Shown: positions 48,022-57,040 of the stretch, piece after piece
Numbering within the stretch: the stretch's first letter is position 1
How the letters are laid out: each line of letters begins with the position of its first letter
DNA from: Yanghanlia caeni
GTDB taxonomy: Bacteria; Pseudomonadota; Gammaproteobacteria; Burkholderiales; Burkholderiaceae_B
NCBI GenBank assembly: GCA_030733815.1
Contig: JAUZQE010000015.1
Coordinates: forward strand, 1-64,000
Direction of reading: 5' to 3'
Length of the DNA: 64,000 nucleotides
The notes under the pieces: generated by a model
The model's input: only the letters and a program-made list of their open reading frames with translations
Told to the model about the DNA's origin: nothing
Database searches by the model: none
Position numbers and translations under genes: made by a program

Positions 48022-49401
48022 TCACATTTCCTGGCGCGGCACAGCAGTCTCGTGTGCCGCTGTCAGCGCCAGCACGGCATCGCGGCCGCTGCGCACCGCG
48101 CCCTCCAGCACTGCGGGGTAGCCCGTGTCCGTCCAGTCTCCCGCCACCCAGACGCCGCGCCATGGTGTCCGGTTCCCGGGCCGCCTCAGGCCGGGTCGTG
48201 CCAGGAAGGTCGCACGCTTTTCCACGATCAGCGCGTGGCGGCTCACCTCCGGCATCGGCATCGCCAGCTGTTCGCGCAACTGCTCCACGACACCGGCGAC
48301 GGCCGCGTTGCGCTCCTGTGCCAGCAATGCATCGGCGTCGCTCACTACCACGTGCAGCAGGCGCTTTTCCTGATCCTGACCCTGAAACAGCCATTGCCCG
48401 AAATGATTGCGTGTGCGGTGCTCGTGCAGCAAAAGCATGGGCTGCGGCAGATGCATGGGTGCCGCCAATTGGAACGTGAGCGTCGCGATGGGCGCGTGCT
48501 CGAAGGCATCCAGATCGGCAAGGAACTGTGTGCTGCCCGGGCAGTCGGGCAGGGTGGCCAGCAGGCGCGCAGTGGAAGGGGTGTTCGCGCACACCACTAC
48601 GGCATCGTAGCGGTCGGGAAGGTCGTCCAGCGCCAGACCGCATGCCGACACATGGCGCAGTCGGCGCACGGTATAAGGGTGTCGTATTTCGAGCGTGGGG
48701 GAGGCGTGACCCGGGTCGCCCGACGCGCCGGCTTCGGCAGCCAGCCGTGCCACCCTGGCCGGCCATAGCGCGGTGAGGTCGCAGCGGGGAATCAGCATGT
48801 CGCTCGCACTGCGATCCGGTGCGCCCAGGCTGTCGCGCAGTACGTGCGCAAAGAGCTGCGCGCAGGCGTGTTCCACGGGCGTGTTCAGGGTGGCGATGCA
48901 CAGCGGCCCCCACAGTAGGTTGCATAGCCGCGGCGGCTGCTGCGCGCGTTCAAGCCAGCGTTGTACCGTGCAGCCGGGCGGTGTGCGCCAGCCCTGGCCC
49001 CGCAGGGCGGCCACGGCACGTAATGCCGCCAGCTTCTCAGGCCAGCGCAGCCCGCGCGCTGCCAGCAGTGCTGCGGCGATGTGCAGCGGGGCAGGCAGAG
49101 CGCGGCCCGCACGCAGGCGCAGTGTACCGTCGGCACTGTGCACGGTGAGCGGCAGGCGGTGAAAGAGGGTGTTCACATCCAGCCCCAGCTCGCGCATCAG
49201 CGCGAGCGTGGCGGTGTAGGCCCCGAGCAGAATATGCTGGCCGTTGTCGATCGTCGCATCGAGGGTGGGGGCATGTACGGCACGTGCGCGCCCGCCCAGT
49301 GTGGGGGCGGACTCGAATACGTGCACCTGATGGCCCAGGCGCCATGCCGTCAGTGCGGCACTCAGCCCCGCCCACCCCGCGCCGACGACGGCAAGCTTCA
49401 T
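48022..49401 (-). CDS. hpnE: Hydroxysqualene dehydroxylase HpnE
   Basis: HpnE is an FAD-dependent enzyme that removes the hydroxyl of hydroxysqualene to give squalene. The 459-residue protein begins with the dinucleotide-binding motif VVGAGWAGLSAALTAWRLGHQVHVFE and later has LGGRAR and the C-terminal FAD motif GVWVAGDWTDTGYPAVLEGAVRSG, as in phytoene-desaturase-like oxidases. Its ATG overlaps hpnD by 4 bases. Confidence 0.92.
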   Translation of the reverse strand: MKLAVVGAGWAGLSAALTAWRLGHQVHVFESAPTLGGRARAVHAPTLDATIDNGQHILLGAYTATLALMRELGLDVNTLFHRLPLTVHSADGTLRLRAGRALPAPLHIAAALLAARGLRWPEKLAALRAVAALRGQGWRTPPGCTVQRWLERAQQPPRLCNLLWGPLCIATLNTPVEHACAQLFAHVLRDSLGAPDRSASDMLIPRCDLTALWPARVARLAAEAGASGDPGHASPTLEIRHPYTVRRLRHVSACGLALDDLPDRYDAVVVCANTPSTARLLATLPDCPGSTQFLADLDAFEHAPIATLTFQLAAPMHLPQPMLLLHEHRTRNHFGQWLFQGQDQEKRLLHVVVSDADALLAQERNAAVAGVVEQLREQLAMPMPEVSRHALIVEKRATFLARPGLRRPGNRTPWRGVWVAGDWTDTGYPAVLEGAVRSGRDAVLALTAAHETAVPRQEM

Positions 49402-50261
49402 CGTGCCAGGCGGCGCGCCACCCAGTTACCGCCGCCCACCCACGTGCGCCAGGCCAGCCAAAACTTGCGGATGGGGGTGAGCGAAATGCGCTGATCTAGC
49501 ACATGCCAGCCGTCGCGCTCGATTTCGTCGAGCAGCGTGGCATAAATGGCGGCCATCATCAGGCCTGCACGCTGCGCGCGCCGCTCTTCGGCAGGCAGAG
49601 CCCGCATGGCCGCCCGATAATGCTCGCGTGCGCGCTGTGTTTCGAAGCGCATCAGTTCCACGAAGCGTTCGGAATGCATGCCGTTCATGATCTCTGACGG
49701 CTTCACGCCGAAGCGCTCCAGGTCTTCCTGCGGCAGGTAAATGCGGCCACGCCGGGCATCGTCGCCCACGTCACGAATGATGTTGGTGAGCTGAAACGCG
49801 GTGCCCAACTGGCGGGCGTATTCGAGGGTGCCCGGTGTCACGGCCCCGAAGATGCCTGCCGACATTTCGCCCACCACACCCGCGGCGTGCCAGCAGTATT
49901 TGCTGAGCGCGGGCCAGTCGGGGTAGCGCAGCTGGTCGAGATCCATTTCCATGCCTTCGATCACGGCATACATCTGCCGGTCGGTAATGCCATAGGGCTC
50001 GATATGCGGCGCCAGCGCCTTCATCACCGGATGCTCGGCCTGGCCGCGAAACAGGGCATCGACCTGCGTGCGCCACCAGGCGAGCTTCATGCGGGCCACC
50101 GACGATTCGGTACATTCGTCCACCACGTCGTCCACTTCGCGGCAGAAGGCGTACAGCGCCGTGATGGCGCGACGCCGTTCCGGTGGCAGGAACAGGAAGG
50201 CGTAATAGAAGCTGGAGCCGCTGCGGGCGGCCTTTTCTTGGCAGTATTGGTCGGGGCTCAT
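49398..50261 (-). CDS. hpnD: Presqualene diphosphate synthase HpnD
   Basis: HpnD joins two farnesyl diphosphates to presqualene diphosphate. The 287-residue protein has the two aspartate-rich motifs of the squalene/phytoene synthase family, REVDDVVDE and NIIRDVGDDARRGRIYLP, and YCWHAAGVVGEMSAGIFG. It overlaps hpnC and hpnE by 4 bases each. Confidence 0.93.
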   Translation of the reverse strand: MSPDQYCQEKAARSGSSFYYAFLFLPPERRRAITALYAFCREVDDVVDECTESSVARMKLAWWRTQVDALFRGQAEHPVMKALAPHIEPYGITDRQMYAVIEGMEMDLDQLRYPDWPALSKYCWHAAGVVGEMSAGIFGAVTPGTLEYARQLGTAFQLTNIIRDVGDDARRGRIYLPQEDLERFGVKPSEIMNGMHSERFVELMRFETQRAREHYRAAMRALPAEERRAQRAGLMMAAIYATLLDEIERDGWHVLDQRISLTPIRKFWLAWRTWVGGGNWVARRLAR

Positions 50262-51124
50262 TGGAAGATGGATCTTAGCGCCATGCGCAGCCAGTCGGTG
50301 CGGCGCAATATCGGACGTCGCTCGAAGACGTCATAGTTTAATTGTTCGAGGCGTTCAAGAATTGTCAGGCCGCCCTGAATCACCAGGCGCAGTTCCAGCC
50401 CGGCACGCCAGGGCAGGCGACGCGTGAGCGGGCGACCCTCGAGCAGCAGATTTCGCGCCCATTGCACCCGATCCATCATCAGCGACCGCCAGGCCGGAAG
50501 CAGCGCGGCGTCGGGGTGAGCGCCGGCGGGCAGGCGACCGGCCCGGGCACATCGACCGATCCATGCCTGCGGCACGCCATGGCGCCTGAGCGCGTCTTGT
50601 GGAAGGTACACACGGTGCTTGTGCCAGTCGATCGCGACGTCTTGCCAGAAATTCGTCAGTTGCAGGCCGGTACAGATGGCATCGGAACATCGCAGATTGT
50701 CGTCGGTGGCCCGGTCGTACAGGTGCAGAAGAAGGCGCCCGACAGGGTTTGCGGAACGGCGGCAATAGTCCAGCAGTTGCGTGTCGTCTTCGTAGCGCTG
50801 TGTCACCACATCCTGCTCGAAGGCGGAAAGCAGATCATGCAGCAGGTCGACCGGCAGGGCGTGGCGGCGCACCGTGGCTTCGAGGGGCTCGAAGATGTGC
50901 GCGTGCGGCAGCGGTCCGCGGGTGGCCGGATTCTGCCCGAACAGCTCGAGCGCATGGTGAAATTCGGCCAGTGCCGCCAGCCGCTCCTGCGGTGCGGCGT
51001 CGCCTTCGTCGGCGATGTCGTCAGCCGTGCGGGCGTAACGGTAAATGTCGCGCACGGCGGCGCGCAGGTGCCGTGGCAGCAGCAGGGAGGCGACAGGGAA
51101 GTTCTCGTAGTGGTCGACGGCCAT
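50258..51124 (-). CDS. hpnC: Hydroxysqualene synthase HpnC
   Basis: HpnC converts presqualene diphosphate to hydroxysqualene. The 288-residue protein starts AVDHYENFPVASLLLP and has ARTADDIADEGD and NFWQDVAIDWHKHRVYLP, the HpnC versions of the aspartate-rich motifs. The start is the ATG at 51124; the frame stays open to 51382 across the alr promoter region and is not used. A TATACT box ends 9 bases before this ATG. Confidence 0.92.
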   Translation of the reverse strand: MAVDHYENFPVASLLLPRHLRAAVRDIYRYARTADDIADEGDAAPQERLAALAEFHHALELFGQNPATRGPLPHAHIFEPLEATVRRHALPVDLLHDLLSAFEQDVVTQRYEDDTQLLDYCRRSANPVGRLLLHLYDRATDDNLRCSDAICTGLQLTNFWQDVAIDWHKHRVYLPQDALRRHGVPQAWIGRCARAGRLPAGAHPDAALLPAWRSLMMDRVQWARNLLLEGRPLTRRLPWRAGLELRLVIQGGLTILERLEQLNYDVFERRPILRRTDWLRMALRSIFQ

Positions 51125-51133
51125 GACCGGCAG

Positions 51134-51139
51134 AGTATA
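51134..51139 (-). promoter_or_regulatory. Candidate -10 box for hpnCDE
   Basis: The minus strand reads TATACT, ending 9 bases before the hpnC ATG. If used, the transcript would be leaderless or nearly so. The -35 region is not recognisable. Confidence 0.3.
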
Positions 51140-51171
51140 AGCTGTGGCGGCGGGTCTCTTGATGTGTACGC

Positions 51172-51201
51172 TTAACGAACCGGCGGCAAGTGGTTTAGAC
51201 T
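51172..51201 (+). promoter_or_regulatory. Candidate promoter of the alr operon
   Basis: TTAACG (51172-51177) and TAGACT (51196-51201) are 18 bp apart, 44 bases before the alr ATG. Both boxes are imperfect matches to sigma70. Confidence 0.28.
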
Positions 51202-51245
51202 CTGCTCTGGCGGTTCTGGGGCCGCCGTTCAAGTCGAGGAAGCAC

Positions 51246-52433
51246 ATGCCACGTCCAATAATGGCCACGATCTCGGTCGGGGCCATGCAGCACAATCTCC
51301 AACGTGTCGCCTCCAGTCTGCACGAACAGGCTCGCGGGCTGGGGCGTGAGGCGCCCCGGGTGTGGGCGGTCATCAAGGCCAATGCCTACGGGCATGGGCT
51401 TGCACAGGGTATTGCCGGTTTTGCGGCGGCCGATGGCCTGGCCATGCTCGACCTCGCCGAGGCGGTGGCGTGTCGCGAGGCCGGGTGGCAGCGGCCGATC
51501 ATGCTGCTCGAAGGCTGGTTCGAACCGCAAGATATATCTGTTGTAGATACTTATGGTCTGACCGTCTCAGTACACGGCGAAGACCAGCTGCGCATGCTGG
51601 AACACGCCCGGGTAGCGCGTCCCATTCACGTCAACCTCAAGATCAATACCGGCATGAACCGGCTGGGTTTCGCACCACACGCCGCACAGGCAGCCTGGCA
51701 ACGTCTGGTCGCATTGCAACGCAGGGGTGTGGTGGGCGAGTTGGGCAGCATGATGCATTTTTCGCGGGCCGACGACGATCCCGCCGTCACGCGCGATCAG
51801 CTTGCCGTCTTCAAGTCGTTGGCCGGTTCCATGCCTGGCTTCGTAAGCGTATGCAACTCGGCCGCCACCCTTACGCCTGCATTGTGGGCACAGCTGCCGC
51901 CAGAACGTACCCAGTGGGTGCGCCCCGGCATCTGTCTGTATGGGGCTTCGCCGTTTGCCGACCGCAGTGCGGCCGATCTCGGCCTGCGGCCCGTCATGAC
52001 GCTGTCGGCACGAATCATCGCCGTGCAGCAGTGCCTGCCGGGGGCAAGCGTGGGGTATGGCCATCTCTACACCGCCGAACACCCCACCCGGGTGGGCATC
52101 GTGGCCTGTGGCTACGCCGACGGCTATCCGCGGCATGCCGGCACCGGCACCCCCGTCACGGTGGCAGGCCGCGCCACGCGGCTGCTCGGTCGTGTGTCCA
52201 TGGATATGCTGGCCGTCGACCTCACCCCAATTCCCGAGGCAACGGTGGGCTCGCCGGTCGTGCTGTGGGGTGAAGGCGGCCCGTCGGTCGATGCCGTGGC
52301 GCAGGCCGCTGGCACTGTGGGGTACGAACTGCTCTGCGCGCTGGCGCAACGGGTACCGCGGCGTATCGAACCGCCCGCATCACCCCTAACCGGTGCGGTG
52401 ACGGGAATGAATGCCTTGGCAGGAGAATCCTGA
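51246..52433 (+). CDS. alr: Alanine racemase
   Basis: Alr interconverts L- and D-alanine with PLP, feeding D-alanine to peptidoglycan. The 395-residue protein has the PLP lysine Lys44 in VWAVIKANAYGHG, LKINTGMNRLGF, the catalytic tyrosine region SVGYGHLYTA and GRVSMDMLAVD. GAGGA lies a few bases before the ATG at 51246. The stop overlaps the SDR start by one base. Confidence 0.95.
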   Translation: MPRPIMATISVGAMQHNLQRVASSLHEQARGLGREAPRVWAVIKANAYGHGLAQGIAGFAAADGLAMLDLAEAVACREAGWQRPIMLLEGWFEPQDISVVDTYGLTVSVHGEDQLRMLEHARVARPIHVNLKINTGMNRLGFAPHAAQAAWQRLVALQRRGVVGELGSMMHFSRADDDPAVTRDQLAVFKSLAGSMPGFVSVCNSAATLTPALWAQLPPERTQWVRPGICLYGASPFADRSAADLGLRPVMTLSARIIAVQQCLPGASVGYGHLYTAEHPTRVGIVACGYADGYPRHAGTGTPVTVAGRATRLLGRVSMDMLAVDLTPIPEATVGSPVVLWGEGGPSVDAVAQAAGTVGYELLCALAQRVPRRIEPPASPLTGAVTGMNALAGES

Positions 52434-53152
52434 TGAAGAACAAGTGTGTCCTGGTGACGGGCGCGACAAAGGGCATCGGGTGGGCGATCAGCCGGCGGCT
52501 GGCCGACGAAGGATGCCACGTGGTCGGTTTGGCGCGTCAGACACAAGAAATCGACTTTCCGGGCTATCTCTACCCGTGCGATCTTTCCAATGCAGGTGAA
52601 ACCGAGGAAGTGCTTCGCGTCATCCGTGAAAAGTATCCGGTCGACGGCATCGTCAACAACGTGGGCGTGTTTGGTCACGCCGAACTGGGTGACATCGAAC
52701 TCGCACACCTGTACGAGTCATTCGATATCAACGTGCGCGTGGCCGTGCAGGTCACGCAGGCGTTCGTGGCCTCGATGAAGGCGCGACGCGACGGGCGCAT
52801 CGTCAACGTGTGCGGGCATCTGGGCCTCGGTTCCGCCGGTCACACCACGTACGGTGCGGCCAAGCAGGCGCTCATTGCCTGCACGCGCACGTGGGCGCTG
52901 GAACTGGCCCAGTACAACATTACGGTCAACGCCGTTTCGCCCGGGCCGGTTGAAACCGAAGCCTTCCGCAGTGCACACCCCGTTGGCAGCGAAGAAGAGC
53001 GGCGAGTGCTGGCCGGTGTTCCCATGGGGCGCTTTGCCCGACCCGACGAAATCGCAGGCGTCATCGCCTTTCTGCTTTCGGGTGAGGCGGCCTTTATTAC
53101 GGGGCAGGTGCTGGGCGTCGATGGCGGCTACAGCGTGCCGGGCCATCACTGA
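52433..53152 (+). CDS. Short-chain dehydrogenase/reductase family protein, atypical active site
   Basis: A 239-residue classical-type SDR with the cofactor motif TGATKGIG, NNVG, and Tyr140-x-x-x-Lys144. The catalytic serine, expected 12-13 residues before the tyrosine, is absent: those positions are Cys127 and Gly128 (VNVCGHLGLGSAGHTTY). Relatives from memory have Ser at one of these positions. The protein may be inactive, use another residue, or have a structural role. It sits between alr and radA, starting at the alr stop. The substrate is unknown. Confidence 0.88.
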   Translation: MKNKCVLVTGATKGIGWAISRRLADEGCHVVGLARQTQEIDFPGYLYPCDLSNAGETEEVLRVIREKYPVDGIVNNVGVFGHAELGDIELAHLYESFDINVRVAVQVTQAFVASMKARRDGRIVNVCGHLGLGSAGHTTYGAAKQALIACTRTWALELAQYNITVNAVSPGPVETEAFRSAHPVGSEEERRVLAGVPMGRFARPDEIAGVIAFLLSGEAAFITGQVLGVDGGYSVPGHH

Positions 53153-53159
53153 GCTGCGC

Positions 53160-54515
53160 ATGGCCAAAGCAGCACGCAGTCACTATGTTTGTTCCGAATG
53201 CGGCGGCACCTCGGCCAAGTGGTTGGGCAAATGCCCGGCCTGCGGCGCATGGAATACGCTGACCGAATCCCTTGCTGCCGCAGCGCCCGCACACCGGTTC
53301 GCACCGCTTGCCGGCAGTACGCCCGTACAGGATCTCGCCGATATCGAGGCCCGTGAACTGCCGCGCCAGCCCAGCGGCATCGCCGAGTTCGACCGGGTTC
53401 TGGGCGGGGGGCTCGTGCCCGGTTCGGTGGTGCTCATCGGCGGCGACCCTGGCGTGGGCAAGTCTACGCTGCTGTTGCAGGCGCTGGTCTCACTTGCTGC
53501 CACCGTGCCGGTGCTGTACGTCACCGGCGAGGAATCGGCCGAGCAGGTGGCCCTGCGCGCACGGCGGCTCGACCTGCCCACTCAGGGCTCGCGACTGCTG
53601 GCCGAGATCCGTCTCGAAGCCATTCTCGACACCATCGCCGCGCAGAAACCGGCGGTGGCGGTCATCGATTCCATTCAAACACTCTACTCCAGTGCATTGA
53701 GCGCGGCTCCCGGCTCGGTGTCGCAGGTGCGCGAATGCGCCGCGCAGCTTACCCGGCTCGCCAAACAGACCGGTGTCACTCTGGTGCTCATCGGTCACGT
53801 CACGAAAGACGGCACGCTGGCGGGGCCGCGCGTGCTCGAGCACATTGTCGACACGGTGCTGTATTTCGAGGGCGATACGCATTCGTCTTACCGGCTGGTG
53901 CGCGCGTTCAAGAACCGCTTTGGTGCGGTGAATGAACTGGGCGTGTTCGCAATGACCGATCGCGGCCTGCGGGGCGTGAACAACCCCTCGGCGCTGTTTC
54001 TGTCGGAACACGACGCAAATGTCGCCGGCTCGTGCATCATGGCCACCCAGGAGGGCAGCCGCCCGTTGCTCGTTGAAGTGCAGGCGCTGGTCGATACGGC
54101 ACACGTGCCCAATCCACGACGTCTCACCGTAGGTGTCGAAGGTACGCGGCTCGCCATGCTGCTGGCCGTGTTGCATCGCCATGCGGGCGTGGCCACCTTC
54201 GATCAGGACGTCTTCGTCAATGCGGTGGGAGGCGTGAAGATCACCGAACCGGCGGCCGACCTGCCGGTGCTGCTGGCGATCATGTCGTCGCTGCGCGACC
54301 GGCCCCTGCCACGTGGGTTGGTGGCCTTTGGCGAAGTGGGGCTGGCAGGCGAAATTCGCCCTGCGGTGCGCGGCCAGGAACGTCTGCGCGAAGCGGCCAA
54401 GCTCGGCTTTAGCATGGCGTTCATTCCGCGCGCCAATGCGCCGCGTCAGCCCATCGAAGGCCTGGAGGTCGTGCCGCTCGATCGCATCGATGCCGCAATG
54501 GACCGCCTGCGTTGA
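53160..54515 (+). CDS. radA: DNA repair protein RadA
   Basis: RadA (Sms) is a DnaB-like ATPase that promotes branch migration in recombination. The 451-residue protein has an N-terminal C4 zinc finger (CSECGGTSAKWLGKCPACG), Walker A GGDPGVGKSTLLLQ, the RadA motif KNRFGAVNELGVF and a C-terminal Lon-protease-like domain (FVNAVGGVKITEPAADLPVLLAI). The catalytic Ser-Lys pair of active Lon is not expected in this family. The ATG is 7 bases after the SDR gene. Confidence 0.95.
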   Translation: MAKAARSHYVCSECGGTSAKWLGKCPACGAWNTLTESLAAAAPAHRFAPLAGSTPVQDLADIEARELPRQPSGIAEFDRVLGGGLVPGSVVLIGGDPGVGKSTLLLQALVSLAATVPVLYVTGEESAEQVALRARRLDLPTQGSRLLAEIRLEAILDTIAAQKPAVAVIDSIQTLYSSALSAAPGSVSQVRECAAQLTRLAKQTGVTLVLIGHVTKDGTLAGPRVLEHIVDTVLYFEGDTHSSYRLVRAFKNRFGAVNELGVFAMTDRGLRGVNNPSALFLSEHDANVAGSCIMATQEGSRPLLVEVQALVDTAHVPNPRRLTVGVEGTRLAMLLAVLHRHAGVATFDQDVFVNAVGGVKITEPAADLPVLLAIMSSLRDRPLPRGLVAFGEVGLAGEIRPAVRGQERLREAAKLGFSMAFIPRANAPRQPIEGLEVVPLDRIDAAMDRLR

Positions 54516-54532
54516 GCGAAGCCCCGAAGATC

Positions 54533-57040
54533 ATGATTCGCGCGTCTGCCCAATCGTTTCGTCTTGGTGTCCAGGCGTTTCTGCGTGACTGGCGTGCCGG
54601 CGAGCTGCGCCTGTTATTGCTGGCACTGATGGTGGCCGTGGCGGCCATGACCAGCGTGGGCTTTCTGGCCGATCGGGCCGGCCAGGTGCTGGAACGCGAT
54701 GCCGCGCAAATGTTGGGCGGCGATCTGGTGGTCCGTTCGCCGAACCCGCTGCCCGACGACTTTCATGACGAGGCCGCACGCCTGGGCCTAGCCGTGGGGC
54801 ACGCGGTGCAGTTTCCATCGATGGCCATGTATGGCGACAGCGGTACGCTGGTGTCGCTCAAGGCGGTGGACGACGCCTACCCGCTGCGCGGGGCATTGCA
54901 GGTCTCGCATGCTGCGGATCAGCCGGCGCAGACGGTGAGCGGTGGCCCCGCGCCGGGAACCACATGGGTCGACGATGCGCTGCTGGGGGCCCTCGGCGCG
55001 ACGGTGGGCGACCGGCTCGAGGTCGGAGCGCTCGCGCTAGAGGTCACGGCCATCATCCGGCATGAACCCGATCGCGGCACGCAGTTCGTGAATCTTGCGC
55101 CGCGCCTGCTCATGCACCGCTCGGATCTCGACGCGTCGGGGCTGCTGGGCCCGGGCAGCCGCGTGCACCATTACATGCTGGTGGCCGGCGAGCCTGCCGG
55201 CGTGCGTGCTTTTCAGCACTGGCTGGAACCCCGCCTGCAGCGCGGGCAGCGACTGAGTACGCTCGAAGACAGCCGCCCCGAGGTCACCCGCGTGCTCGAG
55301 CGCGCTGAACGCTTTCTGGTGCTCGTCGCCCTGATGGCCGTGCTGGTTGCCGCCATTGCGGTCGGGCTGGCGGCACGCCAATATACGCGGCGCCATACCG
55401 ACGGCATTGCCATTCTGCGGTGTCTGGGCGCGCCTCGCGGCGTGCTGCTTGGCATGTTGTGGGTGGAATTCGCACTGGTCGCGCTAGTGGGTTCCACGGC
55501 AGGCATCGCGCTGGGTTTTGCGGCGCATTACGGTCTGGTCGACATGCTGTCGGGCTGGCTCGAGACCCCCCTGCCGGCTCCAAGCGTGTTGCCCGCGATA
55601 CAGGGTTGGGTCAGCGGCAGCCTGCTTTTGCTCGGATTCGCGCTTCCGCCTTTGGCGGCGCTGCGTCATGTGCCGCCCGGGCGGGTGCTGCGGCGTGATT
55701 CGGCAGCGGGCGGTGTGCGCCGCAGCTGGCCCGCCTATGCCGTTGCCACTGTTGCATTTCTGCTGCTGATCGCATCGACCACCGGCGACCTTGCCACGAG
55801 TCTGACCCTGGTGGCCGGATTTGCGGCGGCATTTCTGGTGTTTGCCGTGGCGGGGCTGGCGTTGCTGTGGGGCTTGCGAAGGCTGCGCGGTGGTGAGGGG
55901 GGTGCGCTTGCCTGGCGGTTTGCGCTCACGGGCATGGCGCGCAGACGCAGCCTGACGGTGGTGCAGCTGTGTTCGCTTGCCCTGGGGCTCATGTTGCTGT
56001 TGCTGCTGGGCATTCTGCGCGGCGATCTGCTGCGCAGCTGGCAGCAAAGCTTGCCGCCCGATGCGCCCAACACGTTTCTCATCAACGTGCAGCCCGACCA
56101 GCGCAATGCGGTACGCGTCATGATCGCCGAAGCCGGGTTGCCCCGCCCCGATCTGCACCCGCTGGTGCGTGCCCGGCTGGTGGCCATCAACGACCGGCCG
56201 GTGCACCCCGATGATTACACCGAGGAGCGCGCCCAGCGTCTGGCCGATCGCGAATTCAATCTGAGCGTGGCCGAGCAGTTACCGGCCAGCAACGTCATCG
56301 TCGCCGGCCGCTGGCTCGACCCCGGGGCGAGCGAGATGTCGCTGGAAGAAGGCGTCGCGCAATCGCTGCGCGTCAGCGTTGGTGATGTCTTGCGCTTCGA
56401 CGTGGCGGGGCGACAGGTGGACGTGACCGTAAGCGGCTTGCGCAAGGTGCGCTGGGATTCCTTCGAGGTCAATTTCTTTGCGTTGCTGAGCCCTGCGGCG
56501 CTGCCCGATGCCGCAGCAAGCTATCTGACCTCGCTGCATATCCCGCCGGCCGGCGAAGCGCTCAAGCATCGCATCGTGCAGGCCTGGCCCAACATCACCG
56601 TGTTCGATATAGGCGTCATCGTCGCTCAGGTGCGGCAGATGCTCGAACGCACGGTTGTAGCGGTTCAATTATTGTTCGGCTTCACGGTGTTTGCCGGGGT
56701 GCTGGTGCTGGCCGCCGCGCTGCACGCAACGCGTGACGAGCGCATGCATGAAGTGGCGGTCATGCGCGCCCTGGGCGCACGTGCCGATCTGTTACGGGCC
56801 GCCCTGTTTCGTGAGCTCGTGCTGTGCGGTGCGCTGGCCGGTGTGCTGGCTGCTGCGGCATCGGTGAGCCTGGCCTGGGTGCTGGCCGATCGCGTGCTGC
56901 AGGTCGAGCTGGTTTCGGTATGGTGGCCATGGCCCGCCGGCATCGTGGCCGGCGTTGCGGCGGCGCTTCTTGCGGGGCGCTTCGCGCTGGCGGGTGTGCT
57001 GCGTGTTTCACCCTTGACAACGCTGAGAGAAGTTGCATGA
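54533..57040 (+). CDS. FtsX-type ABC transporter permease (YbbP-like)
   Basis: An 835-residue inner-membrane protein with one membrane helix near the N-terminus, a MacB-like periplasmic region, three to four central helices, several more around 420-500, another periplasmic region, and a final group of three helices. The two FtsX domains show as EVTRVLERAERFLVLVALMAVLVAAIAVGLAARQYTRRH split by the central part and a second copy near the C-terminus (DERMHEVAVMRALGARADLLRAAL). E. coli YbbP works with ATPase YbbA; no ATPase gene is beside it here. ATG 54533 is chosen; a TTG at 54512 would overlap radA by 4 bases. Confidence 0.88.
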   Translation: MIRASAQSFRLGVQAFLRDWRAGELRLLLLALMVAVAAMTSVGFLADRAGQVLERDAAQMLGGDLVVRSPNPLPDDFHDEAARLGLAVGHAVQFPSMAMYGDSGTLVSLKAVDDAYPLRGALQVSHAADQPAQTVSGGPAPGTTWVDDALLGALGATVGDRLEVGALALEVTAIIRHEPDRGTQFVNLAPRLLMHRSDLDASGLLGPGSRVHHYMLVAGEPAGVRAFQHWLEPRLQRGQRLSTLEDSRPEVTRVLERAERFLVLVALMAVLVAAIAVGLAARQYTRRHTDGIAILRCLGAPRGVLLGMLWVEFALVALVGSTAGIALGFAAHYGLVDMLSGWLETPLPAPSVLPAIQGWVSGSLLLLGFALPPLAALRHVPPGRVLRRDSAAGGVRRSWPAYAVATVAFLLLIASTTGDLATSLTLVAGFAAAFLVFAVAGLALLWGLRRLRGGEGGALAWRFALTGMARRRSLTVVQLCSLALGLMLLLLLGILRGDLLRSWQQSLPPDAPNTFLINVQPDQRNAVRVMIAEAGLPRPDLHPLVRARLVAINDRPVHPDDYTEERAQRLADREFNLSVAEQLPASNVIVAGRWLDPGASEMSLEEGVAQSLRVSVGDVLRFDVAGRQVDVTVSGLRKVRWDSFEVNFFALLSPAALPDAAASYLTSLHIPPAGEALKHRIVQAWPNITVFDIGVIVAQVRQMLERTVVAVQLLFGFTVFAGVLVLAAALHATRDERMHEVAVMRALGARADLLRAALFRELVLCGALAGVLAAAASVSLAWVLADRVLQVELVSVWWPWPAGIVAGVAAALLAGRFALAGVLRVSPLTTLREVA

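Noticed and set aside
51125..51382. N-terminal extension of hpnC by 86 codons
   Set aside because: It crosses the start of alr on the other strand and the family start at 51124 is a good match.
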